From Parabacteroides faecis (GTDB lineage Bacteria > Bacteroidota > Bacteroidia > Bacteroidales > Tannerellaceae), in assembly GCF_014647375.1 (NCBI RefSeq), contig NZ_BMPB01000016.1:1-64000 (forward strand): a stretch of 64,000 bases of DNA, written 5' to 3'. Below are positions 1 through 9,540 of the stretch, one piece after another. Both the position numbers and the translations under genes were made by a program. Within the stretch, counting starts at the first letter, position 1. Every line of letters starts with the position of its first letter. Below the pieces are notes generated by a model. The model saw only the letters and a list, made by a program, of their open reading frames with translations. It did not search any database and was not told the origin of the DNA.

Positions 1-103
1 GGTTGATATATCAGCAGGTGGTGGGTAGTAATACCTGTCATAAGCTCAAAGAAAATGAGTTACGTTAAAAGTAACGTTGTCCAAAGTCAAACATCTTAAA
101 AGG
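1..103. other. rRNA operon spacer (23S-5S)
   Basis: No gene is visible here. The stretch directly precedes the 5S rRNA gene and does not resemble the conserved 3' end of 23S rRNA, so it is read as the internal spacer of an rRNA operon whose 16S and 23S genes lie upstream of the window. Confidence 0.55.
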
Positions 104-217
<114 letters not shown>

Positions 218-241
218 TAGTAAGCGAGAGCTGAAAGGTAG

Positions 242-276
242 AAGGAGTTCATTCGAAAGAGTGGACTCCTTTTTGC
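242..276 (+). terminator. rRNA operon terminator
   Basis: AGGAGTTCA pairs with TGGACTCCT across a short loop, followed by a run of five T. It sits just after the 5S gene and before the sensor kinase gene, so it ends the rRNA transcript. Confidence 0.75.
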
Positions 277-386
277 ATTTATCATAGGTTCACTTTTTTC
301 TAAAATTGAATCTTTATTCTTCTTCCTTTTTATAATAATGTATCCTATTTTCCGTTCTAATATACATTGAGCATGAATTTTAGATT

Positions 387-1544
387 ATGAGCAGTATATA
401 TGATTCCCGGCAACGGCTGAAATATCTTTTTATTTTAATTGCCACATTGATTGCGATCGTATCTGTGTTCGTTTCTGATAAACTTGTGAAGAGTTTGGCA
501 CAGGAAGAACGCCAGAAGGTTGAGATTTGGGCAGAAGCGCAACGTATGATCGCTTCTGAAACGAATGGGTCGAATATGGCTCTTATCCTCAAAATTCTGG
601 AGAGTAATACGACTATCCCTGTTCTTTGGTGTAATGAAAAGGATAGTGTCATCGCTGAGAAGAATATCGAACTTCCCGAAAAGGAGGTCGACCAGTTTCT
701 CAAAAATAAGGTACGTGAATTAAAGAGTAAGAATCCTCCCATTCTGATCGATATGCAGGATGGAACTTTCCAGTATCTGTATTATGATGATTCCATTATC
801 CTGAAAAGGCTTCTTATTTATCCTTATGCCCAGTTGACGGTTGTATTCATATTTATCCTGATCGCTTTCCTTGCTCTTGCCAGCACGAAGAAAGCCGAAC
901 AAAATAAAGTATGGGTCGGACTATCCAAGGAAACAGCCCACCAGCTCGGAACCCCTATATCTTCGCTGATCGCGTGGGTGGAATATCTCCGTACCAAAGA
1001 AATAGATCCGTCGTTGCTCAGTGAGATGGAAAAAGACGTGAAGCGTTTGGAGATGATTGCAGAACGTTTCTCAAAGATCGGATCCAATCCGGACCCAATG
1101 CCTGTCAATATCAGTAATTCGATCTGTACGGCTTTAAATTACATGGAAACGCGCATTTCTTCCAAAGTAAAGATATATACTCATCTTCCGGAAAAACCGG
1201 TATTGGTTTTAATGAACGATTCTTTATTTGCCTGGGTGATTGAGAACCTGACAAAAAATGCAGTGGATGCTATGGAAGGACGGGGTGAAATCACTTTCCA
1301 GGTAGAAGAACGCGATAAGACGGTACGTATCGACATTACGGATTCAGGTAAAGGCATTCCCAAATCAAAATACAAAACAGTTTTCAATCCGGGCTATACG
1401 ACCAAGAAACGCGGATGGGGGCTCGGGCTGTCTTTGGTTAAGCGTATCATTGAATCTTATCATGGAGGTAAGATATTCGTTAAGAACTCGGAAGTCGGAA
1501 AAGGTACGACATTTCGTATAGAGCTTCGGAAATATAGAGGCTAA
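387..1544 (+). CDS. Membrane sensor histidine kinase
   Basis: A 385-residue two-component sensor kinase of the inner membrane. Two membrane segments (about residues 12-30 and 143-165) bracket a periplasmic sensing region of roughly 110 residues with no recognisable domain. The phospho-acceptor motif KETAHQLGTPISS places the histidine at residue 185. The N box (ENLTKNAVDAM), G1 (DSGKGIP) and G2 (GWGLGLSLVKRI) motifs of the ATPase domain follow. No response regulator gene is adjacent, so the partner must be encoded elsewhere. The H box, with Q-L-G-T after the His, belongs to a kinase subgroup common in Bacteroidota. The signal sensed cannot be read from sequence. Confidence 0.88.
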   Translation: MSSIYDSRQRLKYLFILIATLIAIVSVFVSDKLVKSLAQEERQKVEIWAEAQRMIASETNGSNMALILKILESNTTIPVLWCNEKDSVIAEKNIELPEKEVDQFLKNKVRELKSKNPPILIDMQDGTFQYLYYDDSIILKRLLIYPYAQLTVVFIFILIAFLALASTKKAEQNKVWVGLSKETAHQLGTPISSLIAWVEYLRTKEIDPSLLSEMEKDVKRLEMIAERFSKIGSNPDPMPVNISNSICTALNYMETRISSKVKIYTHLPEKPVLVLMNDSLFAWVIENLTKNAVDAMEGRGEITFQVEERDKTVRIDITDSGKGIPKSKYKTVFNPGYTTKKRGWGLGLSLVKRIIESYHGGKIFVKNSEVGKGTTFRIELRKYRG

Positions 1545-1577
1545 TTCATTCGATAATAAAAAATAACTGTAAAGGTA

Positions 1578-1609
1578 TTGCATTTGTGTTTAGTTTTTTC
1601 GTACCTTTG
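1578..1609 (+). promoter_or_regulatory. Promoter of the yceD-rpmF transcript
   Basis: A perfect Bacteroidales -7 motif TACCTTTG lies at 1602-1609, with TTG at 1578-1580 as the -33 element and a 21-base spacer. Transcription would begin near 1616, about 17 bases before the TTG start of the next gene. Confidence 0.6.
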
Positions 1610-1632
1610 CAAGGTTTTTACACTAAAAGGCT

Positions 1633-2217
1633 TTGGGAAAATTTAAATTATATAATGTAGATTTGAAAAATCTCGCTCCAGGAGTACACGAATTCGAGTA
1701 TTTACTGGAGAACAAGTTTTTTGTGGACATTGACGGAGATGAAGTCCAGAAGGGCAAAGTCAAGGTTCACCTGACGGTGAAACGTACGTCAGTGGCTTTT
1801 GAAATGAACTTTCAGATTGAAGGTGTAGCAATCGTTCCGTGCGACAGATGTCTGGACGACATGGAGATCCCGGTTGATACCCATAATCGCTTGGTGGTGA
1901 AGTTCGGTAAAGAATATGCCGAAGAGAGCGACGAAGTGGTAGTAATACCCGAAGAGGAAGGTGCTATAAATCTGGCATGGTTCCTTTATGAGTTTATTGC
2001 ATTGGCAGTACCGATGAAGCATGTACATGCTCCGGGCAAATGCAATAAGACTATGTCGACGAAGCTGAAGAAGCACACTGCTAAAAGTACAGATGACGGA
2101 GATGATGATTACGAAGAAGAAGAAGTGGACGATATTTCCATGGATGATGACGTAAGCGGTAATTCTGATCCTCGCTGGGATGCCCTGAAAGGTTTAATAG
2201 AGAATGATAACAATTAA
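1633..2217 (+). CDS. YceD/DUF177 family protein
   Basis: A 194-residue cytoplasmic protein of the YceD (DUF177) family, which is almost always encoded directly before rpmF and is linked in other bacteria to 23S rRNA and ribosome assembly. The motif VPCDRCLDDMEIPV (near residue 70) is the conserved family core. A very acidic tail (DDGDDDYEEEEVDD, residues 155-170) is typical of the Bacteroidales version. The start is a TTG codon: an in-frame stop lies only six bases upstream (1624-1626), no ATG occurs before the conserved KFKLYN sequence, and the promoter is immediately upstream. rpmF follows after 12 bases, so the two are co-transcribed. Confidence 0.87.
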   Translation: MGKFKLYNVDLKNLAPGVHEFEYLLENKFFVDIDGDEVQKGKVKVHLTVKRTSVAFEMNFQIEGVAIVPCDRCLDDMEIPVDTHNRLVVKFGKEYAEESDEVVVIPEEEGAINLAWFLYEFIALAVPMKHVHAPGKCNKTMSTKLKKHTAKSTDDGDDDYEEEEVDDISMDDDVSGNSDPRWDALKGLIENDNN

Positions 2218-2229
2218 ATAAATTAAAAC

Positions 2230-2415
2230 ATGGCACATCCTAAAAGAAGACAAGGTAAGACAAGAACAGCCAAGAGAAGAACTCATGACAAGGCTGTCAC
2301 TCCAACAATGGCTATTTGCCCGAACTGCGGCGCATGGCATATTTATCACACTGTATGCGGCGAATGCGGCTACTACAGAGGTAAATTAGCTATCGAAAAA
2401 GAAGCAGCTGTGTAA
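2230..2415 (+). CDS. rpmF: 50S ribosomal protein L32
   Basis: A 61-residue ribosomal protein L32 of the large subunit. The basic N-terminus (AHPKRRQGKTRTAKRR) contacts rRNA. The two cysteine pairs CPNC and CGECG form the zinc-ribbon variant that retains metal-binding cysteines. Its length matches the family. It is co-transcribed with yceD, and a strong terminator follows about 40 bases after the stop. Confidence 0.97.
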   Translation: MAHPKRRQGKTRTAKRRTHDKAVTPTMAICPNCGAWHIYHTVCGECGYYRGKLAIEKEAAV

Positions 2416-2454
2416 GTTTGTCACGAACATAACAGGTTCTGATAAACGAAAGAA

Positions 2455-2488
2455 ATAGCCCTAAAAGTATTTTTAGGGCTAATTTTTT
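2455..2488 (+). terminator. rpmF terminator
   Basis: TAGCCCTAAAA and TTTTAGGGCTA form a near-perfect 11-base stem, followed by AATTTTTT. It separates the yceD-rpmF transcript from fabH. Confidence 0.9.
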
Positions 2489-2521
2489 AATTGGGATATA
2501 GTCTCTATTATTTTTTAAGTT

Positions 2522-3526
2522 ATGGATAAATTAAATGCGGTTATAACAGGTGTAGGCGGATACGTTCCTGAAGATGTATTGACAAATGAGGATATCTCGA
2601 AGTTGGTCGATACGACGGATGAATGGATCATGACACGTGTTGGTATCAAAGAACGCCGAATTTTGAAAGGAGAGGGCGTAGGAACCTCTTACATGGGCAT
2701 ACGTGCTGTGAAGCAACTGCTTGAGAAAACGAATGTAAACCCGGAAGAGATAGAAGTGATTCTGACGGCTACTACGACAGCCGATCATCATTTCCCAACT
2801 ACCTCTTCGATCATCGCTTACCATACGGGATGCAAGAATGCAATGACTTTCGATTTGCAGGGTGCTTGCGCAGGTTTTCTGTATGGTCTGGAAACAGGTG
2901 CAAACTATATTCGTTCGGGACGTTATAAGAAAGTAATTGTTGTTGCCGGTGATAAGATGACATCGATTACTAATTATGAAGATCGTTCGACTTGTCCTTT
3001 GTTTGGCGATGCTTGTGGTGCCGTCCTACTGGAACCGACAACGGAAGATGTCGGTGTTATCGATACGATCTTGCGTACGGATGGTACAGGCTATTCTCAC
3101 CTGATCATGAAATCGGGTGGCTCGGCATATCCTTCCAGCCATGAAACTGTTGATAATCGTGAACATTTCGTTTTCCAGGATGGTAAATATGTATTTAAGT
3201 ATGCTGTTTCTTATATGGCCGATGTGGCTGCTGAGATAGCAGAGAAAAATAACTTGACTCACGACGATATTACATGGATCGTACCTCATCAGGCCAATTT
3301 ACGCATCATCGATGCAACTGCAAAACGCTTGGGTGTGGATATGGAGAAGGTAATGATCAATATCCAGAAATACGGTAATACAAGTGCCGGAACAATTCCT
3401 ATCTGCCTTTGGGAGTGGGAAGACAGGCTGAAGAAAGGGGATAACCTGATCCTGGCTGCATTCGGTGCCGGTTTTACCTGGGGTGCAATTTATCTTAAAT
3501 GGGGTTATAATGGAAAACAAGCATAA
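2522..3526 (+). CDS. fabH: Beta-ketoacyl-ACP synthase III (FabH)
   Basis: A 334-residue condensing enzyme that starts fatty-acid synthesis by joining an acyl-CoA primer to malonyl-ACP. The Cys-His-Asn triad is visible: C116 in [13 protein letters not shown]256 in [10 protein letters not shown] and N286 in [10 protein letters not shown]. The length is normal for FabH. The gene overlaps the start of era by 17 bases, so the two are translationally coupled. FabH in Bacteroidota often uses branched primers, but substrate choice cannot be read here. Confidence 0.95.
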   Translation: MDKLNAVITGVGGYVPEDVLTNEDISKLVDTTDEWIMTRVGIKERRILKGEGVGTSYMGIRAVKQLLEKTNVNPEEIEVILTATTTADHHFPTTSSIIAYHTGCKNAMTFDLQGACAGFLYGLETGANYIRSGRYKKVIVVAGDKMTSITNYEDRSTCPLFGDACGAVLLEPTTEDVGVIDTILRTDGTGYSHLIMKSGGSAYPSSHETVDNREHFVFQDGKYVFKYAVSYMADVAAEIAEKNNLTHDDITWIVPHQANLRIIDATAKRLGVDMEKVMINIQKYGNTSAGTIPICLWEWEDRLKKGDNLILAAFGAGFTWGAIYLKWGYNGKQA

Positions 3527-4400
3527 GTCCGGCTTTGTTAATATTGTCGGTAATCCTAATGTAGGGAAGTCTACGCTGATGAACCGTCTGGTGGGGGAAC
3601 GTATCTCCATCATCACATCGAAGGCTCAGACTACCCGCCATCGTATCATGGGGATTGTGAATACCGACGATATGCAGATCGTGTATTCAGACACGCCGGG
3701 AGTCCTGCATCCGAACTATAAGTTGCAGGAATCTATGCTGAATTTTTCGGAGTCGGCACTAGGTGATGCCGACGTGTTACTCTATGTGACCGATGTCGTT
3801 GAGACAATCGATAAAAATGAAGAGTTTCTTCAACGGGTAAAAACGGTAGAATGTCCGGTCCTGTTGCTGATCAATAAGATCGATACAAGTAATCAGGCCG
3901 AACTGGAAAAGCTGGTCGCCCATTGGAAAGAGATACTTCCGAAGGCAGAGATCATTCCGATCTCAGCGCTTTCGAACTTCAATATTGATTATGTGAAGCA
4001 ACGGGTGGAGACTTTGATGCCCGAATCTCCCCCTTATTTTGAAAAAGACGCACTTACCGATAAACCGGCCCGCTTCTTTGTGACGGAGATCATTCGCGAG
4101 AAGATACTCCTGTACTATCAGAAGGAGATTCCGTATGCGGTGGAAGTCGTTGTAGAGCTGTTTAAGGAAGAAGAAGAAATGATTCACATCAAAGCGCTCA
4201 TCATTGTGGAACGGGATTCCCAGAAAGGGATTATCATCGGGCATAAGGGACAGGCTCTGAAAAAGGTCGGAGCGATGGCCCGCAAGGATATTGAACGTTT
4301 CTTTGATAAGAAGGTATTCCTGGAAATGTTTGTCAAGGTAGAAAAAGACTGGCGTAACAGGGATAACATTCTGAAGAATTTTGGTTATCAGCTGGATTAA
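3510..4400 (+). CDS. era: GTPase Era
   Basis: A 296-residue GTPase that binds the 3' end of 16S rRNA during 30S assembly. The G1 loop GNPNVGKS is at residues 14-21, G3 is DTPGV and G4 is NKID. A C-terminal KH domain contains the GxxG-type loop [13 protein letters not shown]. An upstream ATG at 3465 exists in the same frame, but it would add 15 residues lying wholly inside fabH and unlike any Era. The ATG at 3510 puts the G domain at its usual position. der follows after 24 bases. Confidence 0.95.
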   Translation: MENKHKSGFVNIVGNPNVGKSTLMNRLVGERISIITSKAQTTRHRIMGIVNTDDMQIVYSDTPGVLHPNYKLQESMLNFSESALGDADVLLYVTDVVETIDKNEEFLQRVKTVECPVLLLINKIDTSNQAELEKLVAHWKEILPKAEIIPISALSNFNIDYVKQRVETLMPESPPYFEKDALTDKPARFFVTEIIREKILLYYQKEIPYAVEVVVELFKEEEEMIHIKALIIVERDSQKGIIIGHKGQALKKVGAMARKDIERFFDKKVFLEMFVKVEKDWRNRDNILKNFGYQLD

Positions 4401-4424
4401 TAACAGCGTACAGAAAGGAAATTT

Positions 4425-5738
4425 ATGGGAAATATTGTAGCAATCGTTGGTAGGCCCAACGTAGGAAAGTCCACCCTGTTCAACCGTCTGACACAATCGC
4501 GTCAGGCTATCGTGAACGATGAAGCAGGGACTACCCGCGACCGTCAATACGGTAAAGTGGACTGGACCGGTAAAGAGTTTTCGCTGGTAGATACAGGCGG
4601 ATGGGTAATTAATTCGGATGACGTTTTTGAAGAAGAGATAAACAAACAGGTACAGGTCGCACTCGATGAAGCAGATGTGATCTTGTTTGTCGTAGATGTA
4701 TTGAACGGTATTACCGACCTGGATATTGAAGTGGCTAAGATTCTGCGCCGCAACAAGAAGCCGGTTATTGTTGTTGCTAATAAGGCAGACAATTTTGAGA
4801 TGCACGCTGCTTCTGCGGAGTTCTATTCATTCGGTTTGGGTGATCCTTTCTGTGTATCGGCTATCAACGGTTCCAACTCGGGCGACCTGTTGGATAAGAT
4901 CATTGAAACGCTTCCTGAAGACAAACCGGAGGAATTAGAAGAAGAACTGCCCCGTATTGCCATCATCGGCCGTCCGAATGCCGGCAAGTCTTCCCTAATC
5001 AATGCGTTTATCGGCGAAGAGCGTCATATCGTAACGGATATTGCCGGTACGACCCGCGATTCGATCTATACGAAATACAATAAATTCGGCCTGAATTTCT
5101 ATTTGGTAGATACAGCCGGTATCCGTAAGAAAGGAAAAGTGAACGAAGATCTGGAATATTATTCTGTGATCCGTTCGATCCGTGCTATTGAAAATTCCGA
5201 TGTCTGTATCTTGATGGTGGATGCCACCCGTGGTATCGAGAGTCAGGATCTGAATATATTTTCTTTGGTGCAGAAGAATAAAAAGGGTTTGGTTGTTTGT
5301 GTAAACAAATGGGACCTGGTGGAAGATAAGAGCCAGCAAGTGATCGACAGTTATACGAATGCCATCCGTGAGCGTTTGGCTCCGTTTACCGATTTCCCTA
5401 TTCTGTTTATCTCGGCGTTGACCAAGCAGCGTATCCTGAAAGTGTTGGAAACGGCTAAAGAAGTCTACGACAACCGCCAGAAACGTATTCCTACAGCGAA
5501 ATTGAATGAGGTCATGTTGCCGATCATCGAGAACTATCCGCCTCCTGCATGGAAAGGAAAGTATATCAAGATCAAATATATTACCCAATTGCCTGCCGGA
5601 TCTGTTCCTTCGTTTGTTTTCTTTGCCAACCTGCCGCAATGGATTAAGGAACCTTATAAACGCTTCCTGGAGAACAAGATACGGGATAACTGGGATTTCA
5701 CCGGGACACCGATCAATATTTTCATTCGTGAGAAATGA
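4425..5738 (+). CDS. der: GTPase Der (EngA)
   Basis: A 437-residue tandem GTPase required for 50S subunit maturation. Two complete G domains are present: the first has GRPNVGKS near residue 9 and NKAD, the second has GRPNAGKSS near residue 183, [10 protein letters not shown] and NKWD. A KH-like C-terminal domain follows (about residues 350-437). An AAAGGAAA sequence lies just upstream of the ATG. It follows era in the same direction, and a terminator comes shortly after. Confidence 0.96.
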   Translation: MGNIVAIVGRPNVGKSTLFNRLTQSRQAIVNDEAGTTRDRQYGKVDWTGKEFSLVDTGGWVINSDDVFEEEINKQVQVALDEADVILFVVDVLNGITDLDIEVAKILRRNKKPVIVVANKADNFEMHAASAEFYSFGLGDPFCVSAINGSNSGDLLDKIIETLPEDKPEELEEELPRIAIIGRPNAGKSSLINAFIGEERHIVTDIAGTTRDSIYTKYNKFGLNFYLVDTAGIRKKGKVNEDLEYYSVIRSIRAIENSDVCILMVDATRGIESQDLNIFSLVQKNKKGLVVCVNKWDLVEDKSQQVIDSYTNAIRERLAPFTDFPILFISALTKQRILKVLETAKEVYDNRQKRIPTAKLNEVMLPIIENYPPPAWKGKYIKIKYITQLPAGSVPSFVFFANLPQWIKEPYKRFLENKIRDNWDFTGTPINIFIREK

Positions 5739-5773
5739 TTTTTGATAGAAATAATTTTTTACAACATAAGAAA

Positions 5774-5806
5774 AGCCGTTTCCTCTTTCGGGGAAGCGGT
5801 TTTTTC
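5774..5806 (+). terminator. der terminator
   Basis: GCCGTTTCC pairs with GGAAGCGGT (one wobble pair) and is followed by TTTTT. It ends the fabH-era-der transcript. Confidence 0.8.
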
Positions 5807-5917
5807 ATGAATAGGCTATATAACAATCGTAGGGATATGTTACAGATATAACTTTGAATGTTTATATTTACGCATTATTAATATGAATGACGTGCATCTG
5901 AAGAATATGAAGAGGCA

Positions 5918-6688
5918 TTGTTGATCGATAAAACTAGTATTATGATAAAATTAGGAACCCATAACTCAATGACTTACCTGACGCCTACAGGGGCACTTCA
6001 GGTATTGGCCTGGCCTACCGGAAAATGCCAGGATCTGACTATCGAAGAACAATATGAATTTGGTGTCAGACTTTTTGATCTGCGAATCCGTTTCGAGGAT
6101 AAAGACACGCCTTATTTTGCACACGGATTTTTAGAGTTTCGCAAGAAAAAAGTGACGGATGTTCTTGACTTCTTAAACGGGAAGCGGGATTGTGTCGTTA
6201 ATCTGGTAATGGAAAGTTTTGGTAAAGTGCAGGATACTCAGGATGCCTTTTTCGTTGATTTCTGCAAGATGTCCGAAGCCACCTATAAAGAGATTACTTT
6301 TATTGGCGGATGGAGTAAATTCCCGTCGAGTGGACATTCCCTTTATACTTTTGCCCCCAAAGAGCGGATTCAAAAAAACGAAGTCTATAAAGTGTTTACT
6401 TTGTTGAATCAAGGGATCCAGGAAGGCAAGTCTGAGATCCAAAATCCTAGCGGTAACGGGAAGGATGTCCTGAAAAAGATCGTCGACGGAGGTGTTGAAC
6501 TTCTGAAAAGCCCTGTGTTCTTTGCACAACAGAACAATCCGGAATACTGGAAGAACGTAAATGAAGATTCGTATACAATGATGGACTTTGTCCAGATCGG
6601 AGCTTCGGATGACTATCTGTCCAAATTGCCTGCATCATTGCAGGAGAGGATACGTCAACTGGCAAAGACCAGACCGAAGTTTGAATAG
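5918..6688 (+). CDS. PI-PLC X-domain-like phosphodiesterase
   Basis: A 256-residue protein resembling bacterial phosphatidylinositol-specific phospholipase C. The family's first catalytic motif appears as GTHNSMTY (residues 13-20), the strand motif GVRLFDLRIRFE near residue 50 carries the usual Asp and Arg, and FAHGF near residue 67 supplies the second histidine. The residue after the first histidine is Asn where GTHD is more usual. No signal peptide or lipobox is visible, which is unusual because most PI-PLCs are secreted. The start is uncertain: TTG at 5918 or ATG at 5942. The gene stands alone between two terminators. The true substrate is unknown. Confidence 0.75.
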   Translation: MLIDKTSIMIKLGTHNSMTYLTPTGALQVLAWPTGKCQDLTIEEQYEFGVRLFDLRIRFEDKDTPYFAHGFLEFRKKKVTDVLDFLNGKRDCVVNLVMESFGKVQDTQDAFFVDFCKMSEATYKEITFIGGWSKFPSSGHSLYTFAPKERIQKNEVYKVFTLLNQGIQEGKSEIQNPSGNGKDVLKKIVDGGVELLKSPVFFAQQNNPEYWKNVNEDSYTMMDFVQIGASDDYLSKLPASLQERIRQLAKTRPKFE

Positions 6689-6702
6689 AGCTTTGTAAGA
6701 AT

Positions 6703-6751
6703 AAAAAAGGTTGTAAGTGAAAGGATATTTCCGTTTCTTACAACCTTTTTT
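6703..6751 (+). terminator. Terminator after PI-PLC-like gene
   Basis: AAAAAAGGTTGTAAG and CTTACAACCTTTTTT form a perfect 15-base stem with a 19-base loop. The A and T runs on both sides would let it work in either direction. Confidence 0.88.
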
Positions 6752-6813
6752 GGGTAGTTAGGAAAAAAATATATTATCCTTTATTCGATTTCCGGAAACT
6801 GGTTTACACCGTT

Positions 6814-6839
6814 AAAAAATGCTTTCCGGATTTCCGGAA
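6814..6839 (-). terminator. Terminator of the small unknown gene
   Basis: Read on the minus strand, TTCCGGA-AA-TCCGGAA forms a perfect 7-base stem followed by AGCATTTTTT. It lies just past the stop codon of the gene ending at 6847. Confidence 0.7.
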
Positions 6840-6846
6840 GGCGACT

Positions 6847-7317
6847 TCACTTATTGGAGTCTTCTTTTTCTTTGGAAAATTGTTTCAAAAGATATTCCAC
6901 ATTTATATAATGACGGGTATATTCTGCATGCATCTTTCTTATAACCGAACTGGCAGACGCCATTTGTGCAAGGAATTGTAGATGTTTACCCAGAGAAACA
7001 TTCATCTCTAATCTTTCTTTTTTGGGGATAGAATCCTGCACGGAACAGATTCCGCAGGCCGTTTGTATTTCCAGCATGCCTTCGTCCCATGCATGTTGCG
7101 TGTATTTACATAATATTCCGAGGTTTCTCTTCAACTCTTTACGGAGTATGTTCAATACTTCGAATTCATTGCGATGAGGGGAACATGCGCTCGGATTAAT
7201 CAGACGGGCCAGTTTGAGGTAAAAATCTTTTAGTTCCTCTTCGGAAAGGGGAGAGGGGTTTCCACTTAGCTTTTGCAAGTCTTCACTTTGTTGGACAGTT
7301 AAAAAATCTGTTTCCAT
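6847..7317 (-). CDS. Hypothetical protein, helical, CGIC motif
   Basis: I do not recognise this 156-residue protein. It begins METDFLTVQQSEDLQKL and is predicted by eye to be mainly helical and soluble, with no signal peptide. A single CGIC motif lies in the middle. An in-frame ATG further upstream (7395) would add 26 residues, but that stretch lies inside a palindromic element and has glycine-rich, unlikely protein composition, so the ATG at 7317 is preferred. The gene has its own terminator and lies alone. Its function is unknown. Confidence 0.6.
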   Translation of the reverse strand: METDFLTVQQSEDLQKLSGNPSPLSEEELKDFYLKLARLINPSACSPHRNEFEVLNILRKELKRNLGILCKYTQHAWDEGMLEIQTACGICSVQDSIPKKERLEMNVSLGKHLQFLAQMASASSVIRKMHAEYTRHYINVEYLLKQFSKEKEDSNK

Positions 7318-7382
7318 ACCTATTAATATTAGATGTGAAGGCGAATATTTTCTGAATATAAGAGCGGTTCCGCCTGTCCCGT

Positions 7383-7534
7383 TGCATTTCATCATTCTTC
7401 CGAAGACAGTAGATGCATTAACATTCTACACGGGGGTACGGAACCGCCATATAGAATGGTCGCAGGCGGGCATAAAAATGCCCGCTACGATAGAAGGCGG
7501 GATTTCCCGTCTTCGGAATATTTAATGAAATGCA
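7383..7534. repeat. Large palindromic element with internal hairpins
   Basis: The outer arms are GCATTTCAT (7384-7392) with ATGAAATGC (7525-7533), and TTCCGAAGAC (7398-7407) with GTCTTCGGAA (7510-7519). Inside, GCGGGCAT and ATGCCCGC (7466-7485) form a perfect hairpin. GCGGTTCCG just outside (7364-7372) matches CGGAACCGC inside (7439-7447). The whole could fold as one branched structure. It may be a small non-autonomous mobile element or a structured RNA leader for the minus-strand gene. No protein-coding content is supported. Confidence 0.55.
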
Positions 7535-7680
7535 CGACAAATATACGGTAATAATTAAAGCCTGCAATGAAATAGATGTAATCTTTATCAGAAAAATTTA
7601 TGCTTTTATCTCATAGGGCTTTTGGCTTTTTAGAATATTTCCGGCTTTTTCTGAATATAATAGGATATATATTTCTTAAA

Positions 7681-7719
7681 TAAAAAGCCGGTGTGTTAAC
7701 CCTAATGACACACCGGCTT
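7681..7719 (-). terminator. Terminator of the GH123-like gene
   Basis: AAGCCGGTGTGT (7685-7696) and ACACACCGGCTT (7708-7719) form a perfect 12-base stem. On the minus strand it is followed by a T run. It lies about 30 bases past the stop of the gene ending at 7746. The remaining bases from 7535 to 7680 show no gene. Confidence 0.9.
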
Positions 7720-7745
7720 CTCATTATTTTTTGAAGAACAATTTA

Positions 7746-9509
7746 TCAATACGAATTCAGCACCTTGTTCAATTCGTTCACCATTTCCGTAGCCGACTTT
7801 TGTGTTTCAGCCAACCCTTCCGGGGTAAACATGGCAACAGTCTTGTTCAATTTTTCCAGTTTGCCGCCTTTCAACTCTTTGCGGAGGATACGGATCTTTT
7901 CTGCATCCTGAAGACCTTCTACCAGACGTTCGAAACGGATACTGCTGCGAGGACCCGGATAGATACTGTACGTATCGCCGGCAGCCCAGGTACGGAAACG
8001 GGAGTCGCGCAACGGATCTTTTGTCCAGCTGTTGACAGCCCAGCGCAGATAACCGTCGTAACCTCCGGCAACAGCGTGCAGGATTGTCCACGGAGCTTCT
8101 GCCGGCTCAGAGAAGGTAAATGTATTCGGGAAAGCCTCCGAGCAGCAAGTGTAAACGGTACTGATCTGGCCTTTGCGGTCGCGTTCAGCTTTTACGTCTT
8201 CCGGGAATTTGTGGCCGTAGGGGATACTCAGGTAATACAGGTCGCCTTGTATCTCTTTATGATAGTTTCCAGCCAGCGTGATCTTAAATTCAGGGTCAGC
8301 TTGCTTGATCACCTTGATGGCTTCTTGCATGGCTTCCAACGGACGTTCATCCATAGAAATCGCAGTCTTTTCAAACCAGCCTTTTGCACGCAGGTGGCGG
8401 GAGAAATCTTTCAGGAAAGAACCCCAGTAGTCGGCGTAAGCTGCATCACCCGGTTTGGCTTCGATGAACTGGATGCGGTTGGTTGCCTGGTCGTAATAGT
8501 CGAAGCTGAGCGCCCACGGGATCATCGTATAGCAGCTGATCAGATCCTTGATACCCACTTCGTTCATCATAAATTCGACCCATTTATCGAAGACCGTATA
8601 ATCGTATTCCCATGTGCCGTCAATCTTTTTCATGCGGAATACCATACTGTCGAAATGATCTTCCGTCTGTCCGGCCCACGGTTTGTGCATGATACTGGTC
8701 GTGATGGCACGTTGTCCGGCGTTAGCCAGCATCTTCATGATCGGAAGCATTGCATCGAAATGTTCCTTGCTCCAGAGAGGCACGTTGTAGAAACGGGCAA
8801 CGGAGTATGGGTTTTGCCACAAATCCAGATGGAATTTCCAGTCCTGCGGTTCAGGCAAGGTACGGTTCAAGACGTCTATTTCAACCTGCAGGTTCATCGG
8901 CTGGAAGTTTTTACCTGAAACGGTCAGCGTTCCTTTATATTTTCCGGGGCGTGCATCCGACGGTACCCATACATTCATCCAGATAGGTTGTGTCGTACGG
9001 GCCTTGATGTCGTGCATTTTTACGATATCAAGCACGTCGGCAACAATCGAAGAATCCCATTCTGCTTTATTTTCACGGTGTCCGCAGCCGCCGTTACGTT
9101 CTTTATTCAATTCGTCGGTCATGACGTAGCGTACGAAATTGGTTGTGACGGCAGAGGCCGGGATGACTGACGAGCCGTTCTTCAGCTCACTGACTGTGAT
9201 GGTCGCATCCGACAGGTCGTTGGTAGTCCATAGAACAGCCTGTGCATTCACCCGTTCCCCTTTCCAGGCTTTTGTCTGCCAGCGGGAATTTTTAGTAACG
9301 GTCGGGATGCTGAGTTTCGGATAACGTACATCCGTACTTGCCCAGCTTAGTTGCGTAGGTGTGGTTATTTTATTCCAGACAGCCTCACTATCGTGTGGCT
9401 TGGTGTCGGTTAGTTCGGTGTAATCGGTGGTAACTTTATAATCCGATTGCTGCGCGTAACAGACCGGGCCTAGCGTTAGCAGGGCACAAAGGATAAGCGA
9501 GTTTTTCAT
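7746..9509 (-). CDS. GH123-like glycoside hydrolase (DUF4091)
   Basis: A 587-residue exported glycosidase. A signal peptide (MKNSLILCALLTLGPVCYAQ) ends near residue 20. A beta-sandwich N-terminal part leads into a TIM-barrel DUF4091 region. The adjacent acidic pair D387-E388 in ISMDERPLE matches the Asp-Glu pair used by GH123 beta-N-acetylgalactosaminidases, which act by substrate-assisted catalysis. Likely targets are GalNAc-terminated glycans such as glycosphingolipids, but the specificity is inferred. The gene is monocistronic, with a strong terminator behind it. The next gene in the same direction (radical SAM) is separated by a repeat-filled gap. Confidence 0.85.
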   Translation of the reverse strand: MKNSLILCALLTLGPVCYAQQSDYKVTTDYTELTDTKPHDSEAVWNKITTPTQLSWASTDVRYPKLSIPTVTKNSRWQTKAWKGERVNAQAVLWTTNDLSDATITVSELKNGSSVIPASAVTTNFVRYVMTDELNKERNGGCGHRENKAEWDSSIVADVLDIVKMHDIKARTTQPIWMNVWVPSDARPGKYKGTLTVSGKNFQPMNLQVEIDVLNRTLPEPQDWKFHLDLWQNPYSVARFYNVPLWSKEHFDAMLPIMKMLANAGQRAITTSIMHKPWAGQTEDHFDSMVFRMKKIDGTWEYDYTVFDKWVEFMMNEVGIKDLISCYTMIPWALSFDYYDQATNRIQFIEAKPGDAAYADYWGSFLKDFSRHLRAKGWFEKTAISMDERPLEAMQEAIKVIKQADPEFKITLAGNYHKEIQGDLYYLSIPYGHKFPEDVKAERDRKGQISTVYTCCSEAFPNTFTFSEPAEAPWTILHAVAGGYDGYLRWAVNSWTKDPLRDSRFRTWAAGDTYSIYPGPRSSIRFERLVEGLQDAEKIRILRKELKGGKLEKLNKTVAMFTPEGLAETQKSATEMVNELNKVLNSY

Positions 9510-9540
9510 GTATAAATGTTTTAGAAGTTTATTCGGGGGA

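Noticed and set aside
3963-4805. A 280-codon open frame on the minus strand
   Set aside because: It lies antisense to era and der, both unmistakable genes, and has no recognisable motif.
7384-7533. Integron attC site
   Set aside because: The arms do not end in the GTTRRRY/RYYYAAC core motifs and no gene cassette structure is present.
7731-8918. A 395-codon open frame on the plus strand
   Set aside because: It is antisense to the GH123-like gene, has cysteine/histidine/phenylalanine-rich composition unlike real proteins and no family resemblance. The minus-strand frame has a signal peptide and catalytic motif.
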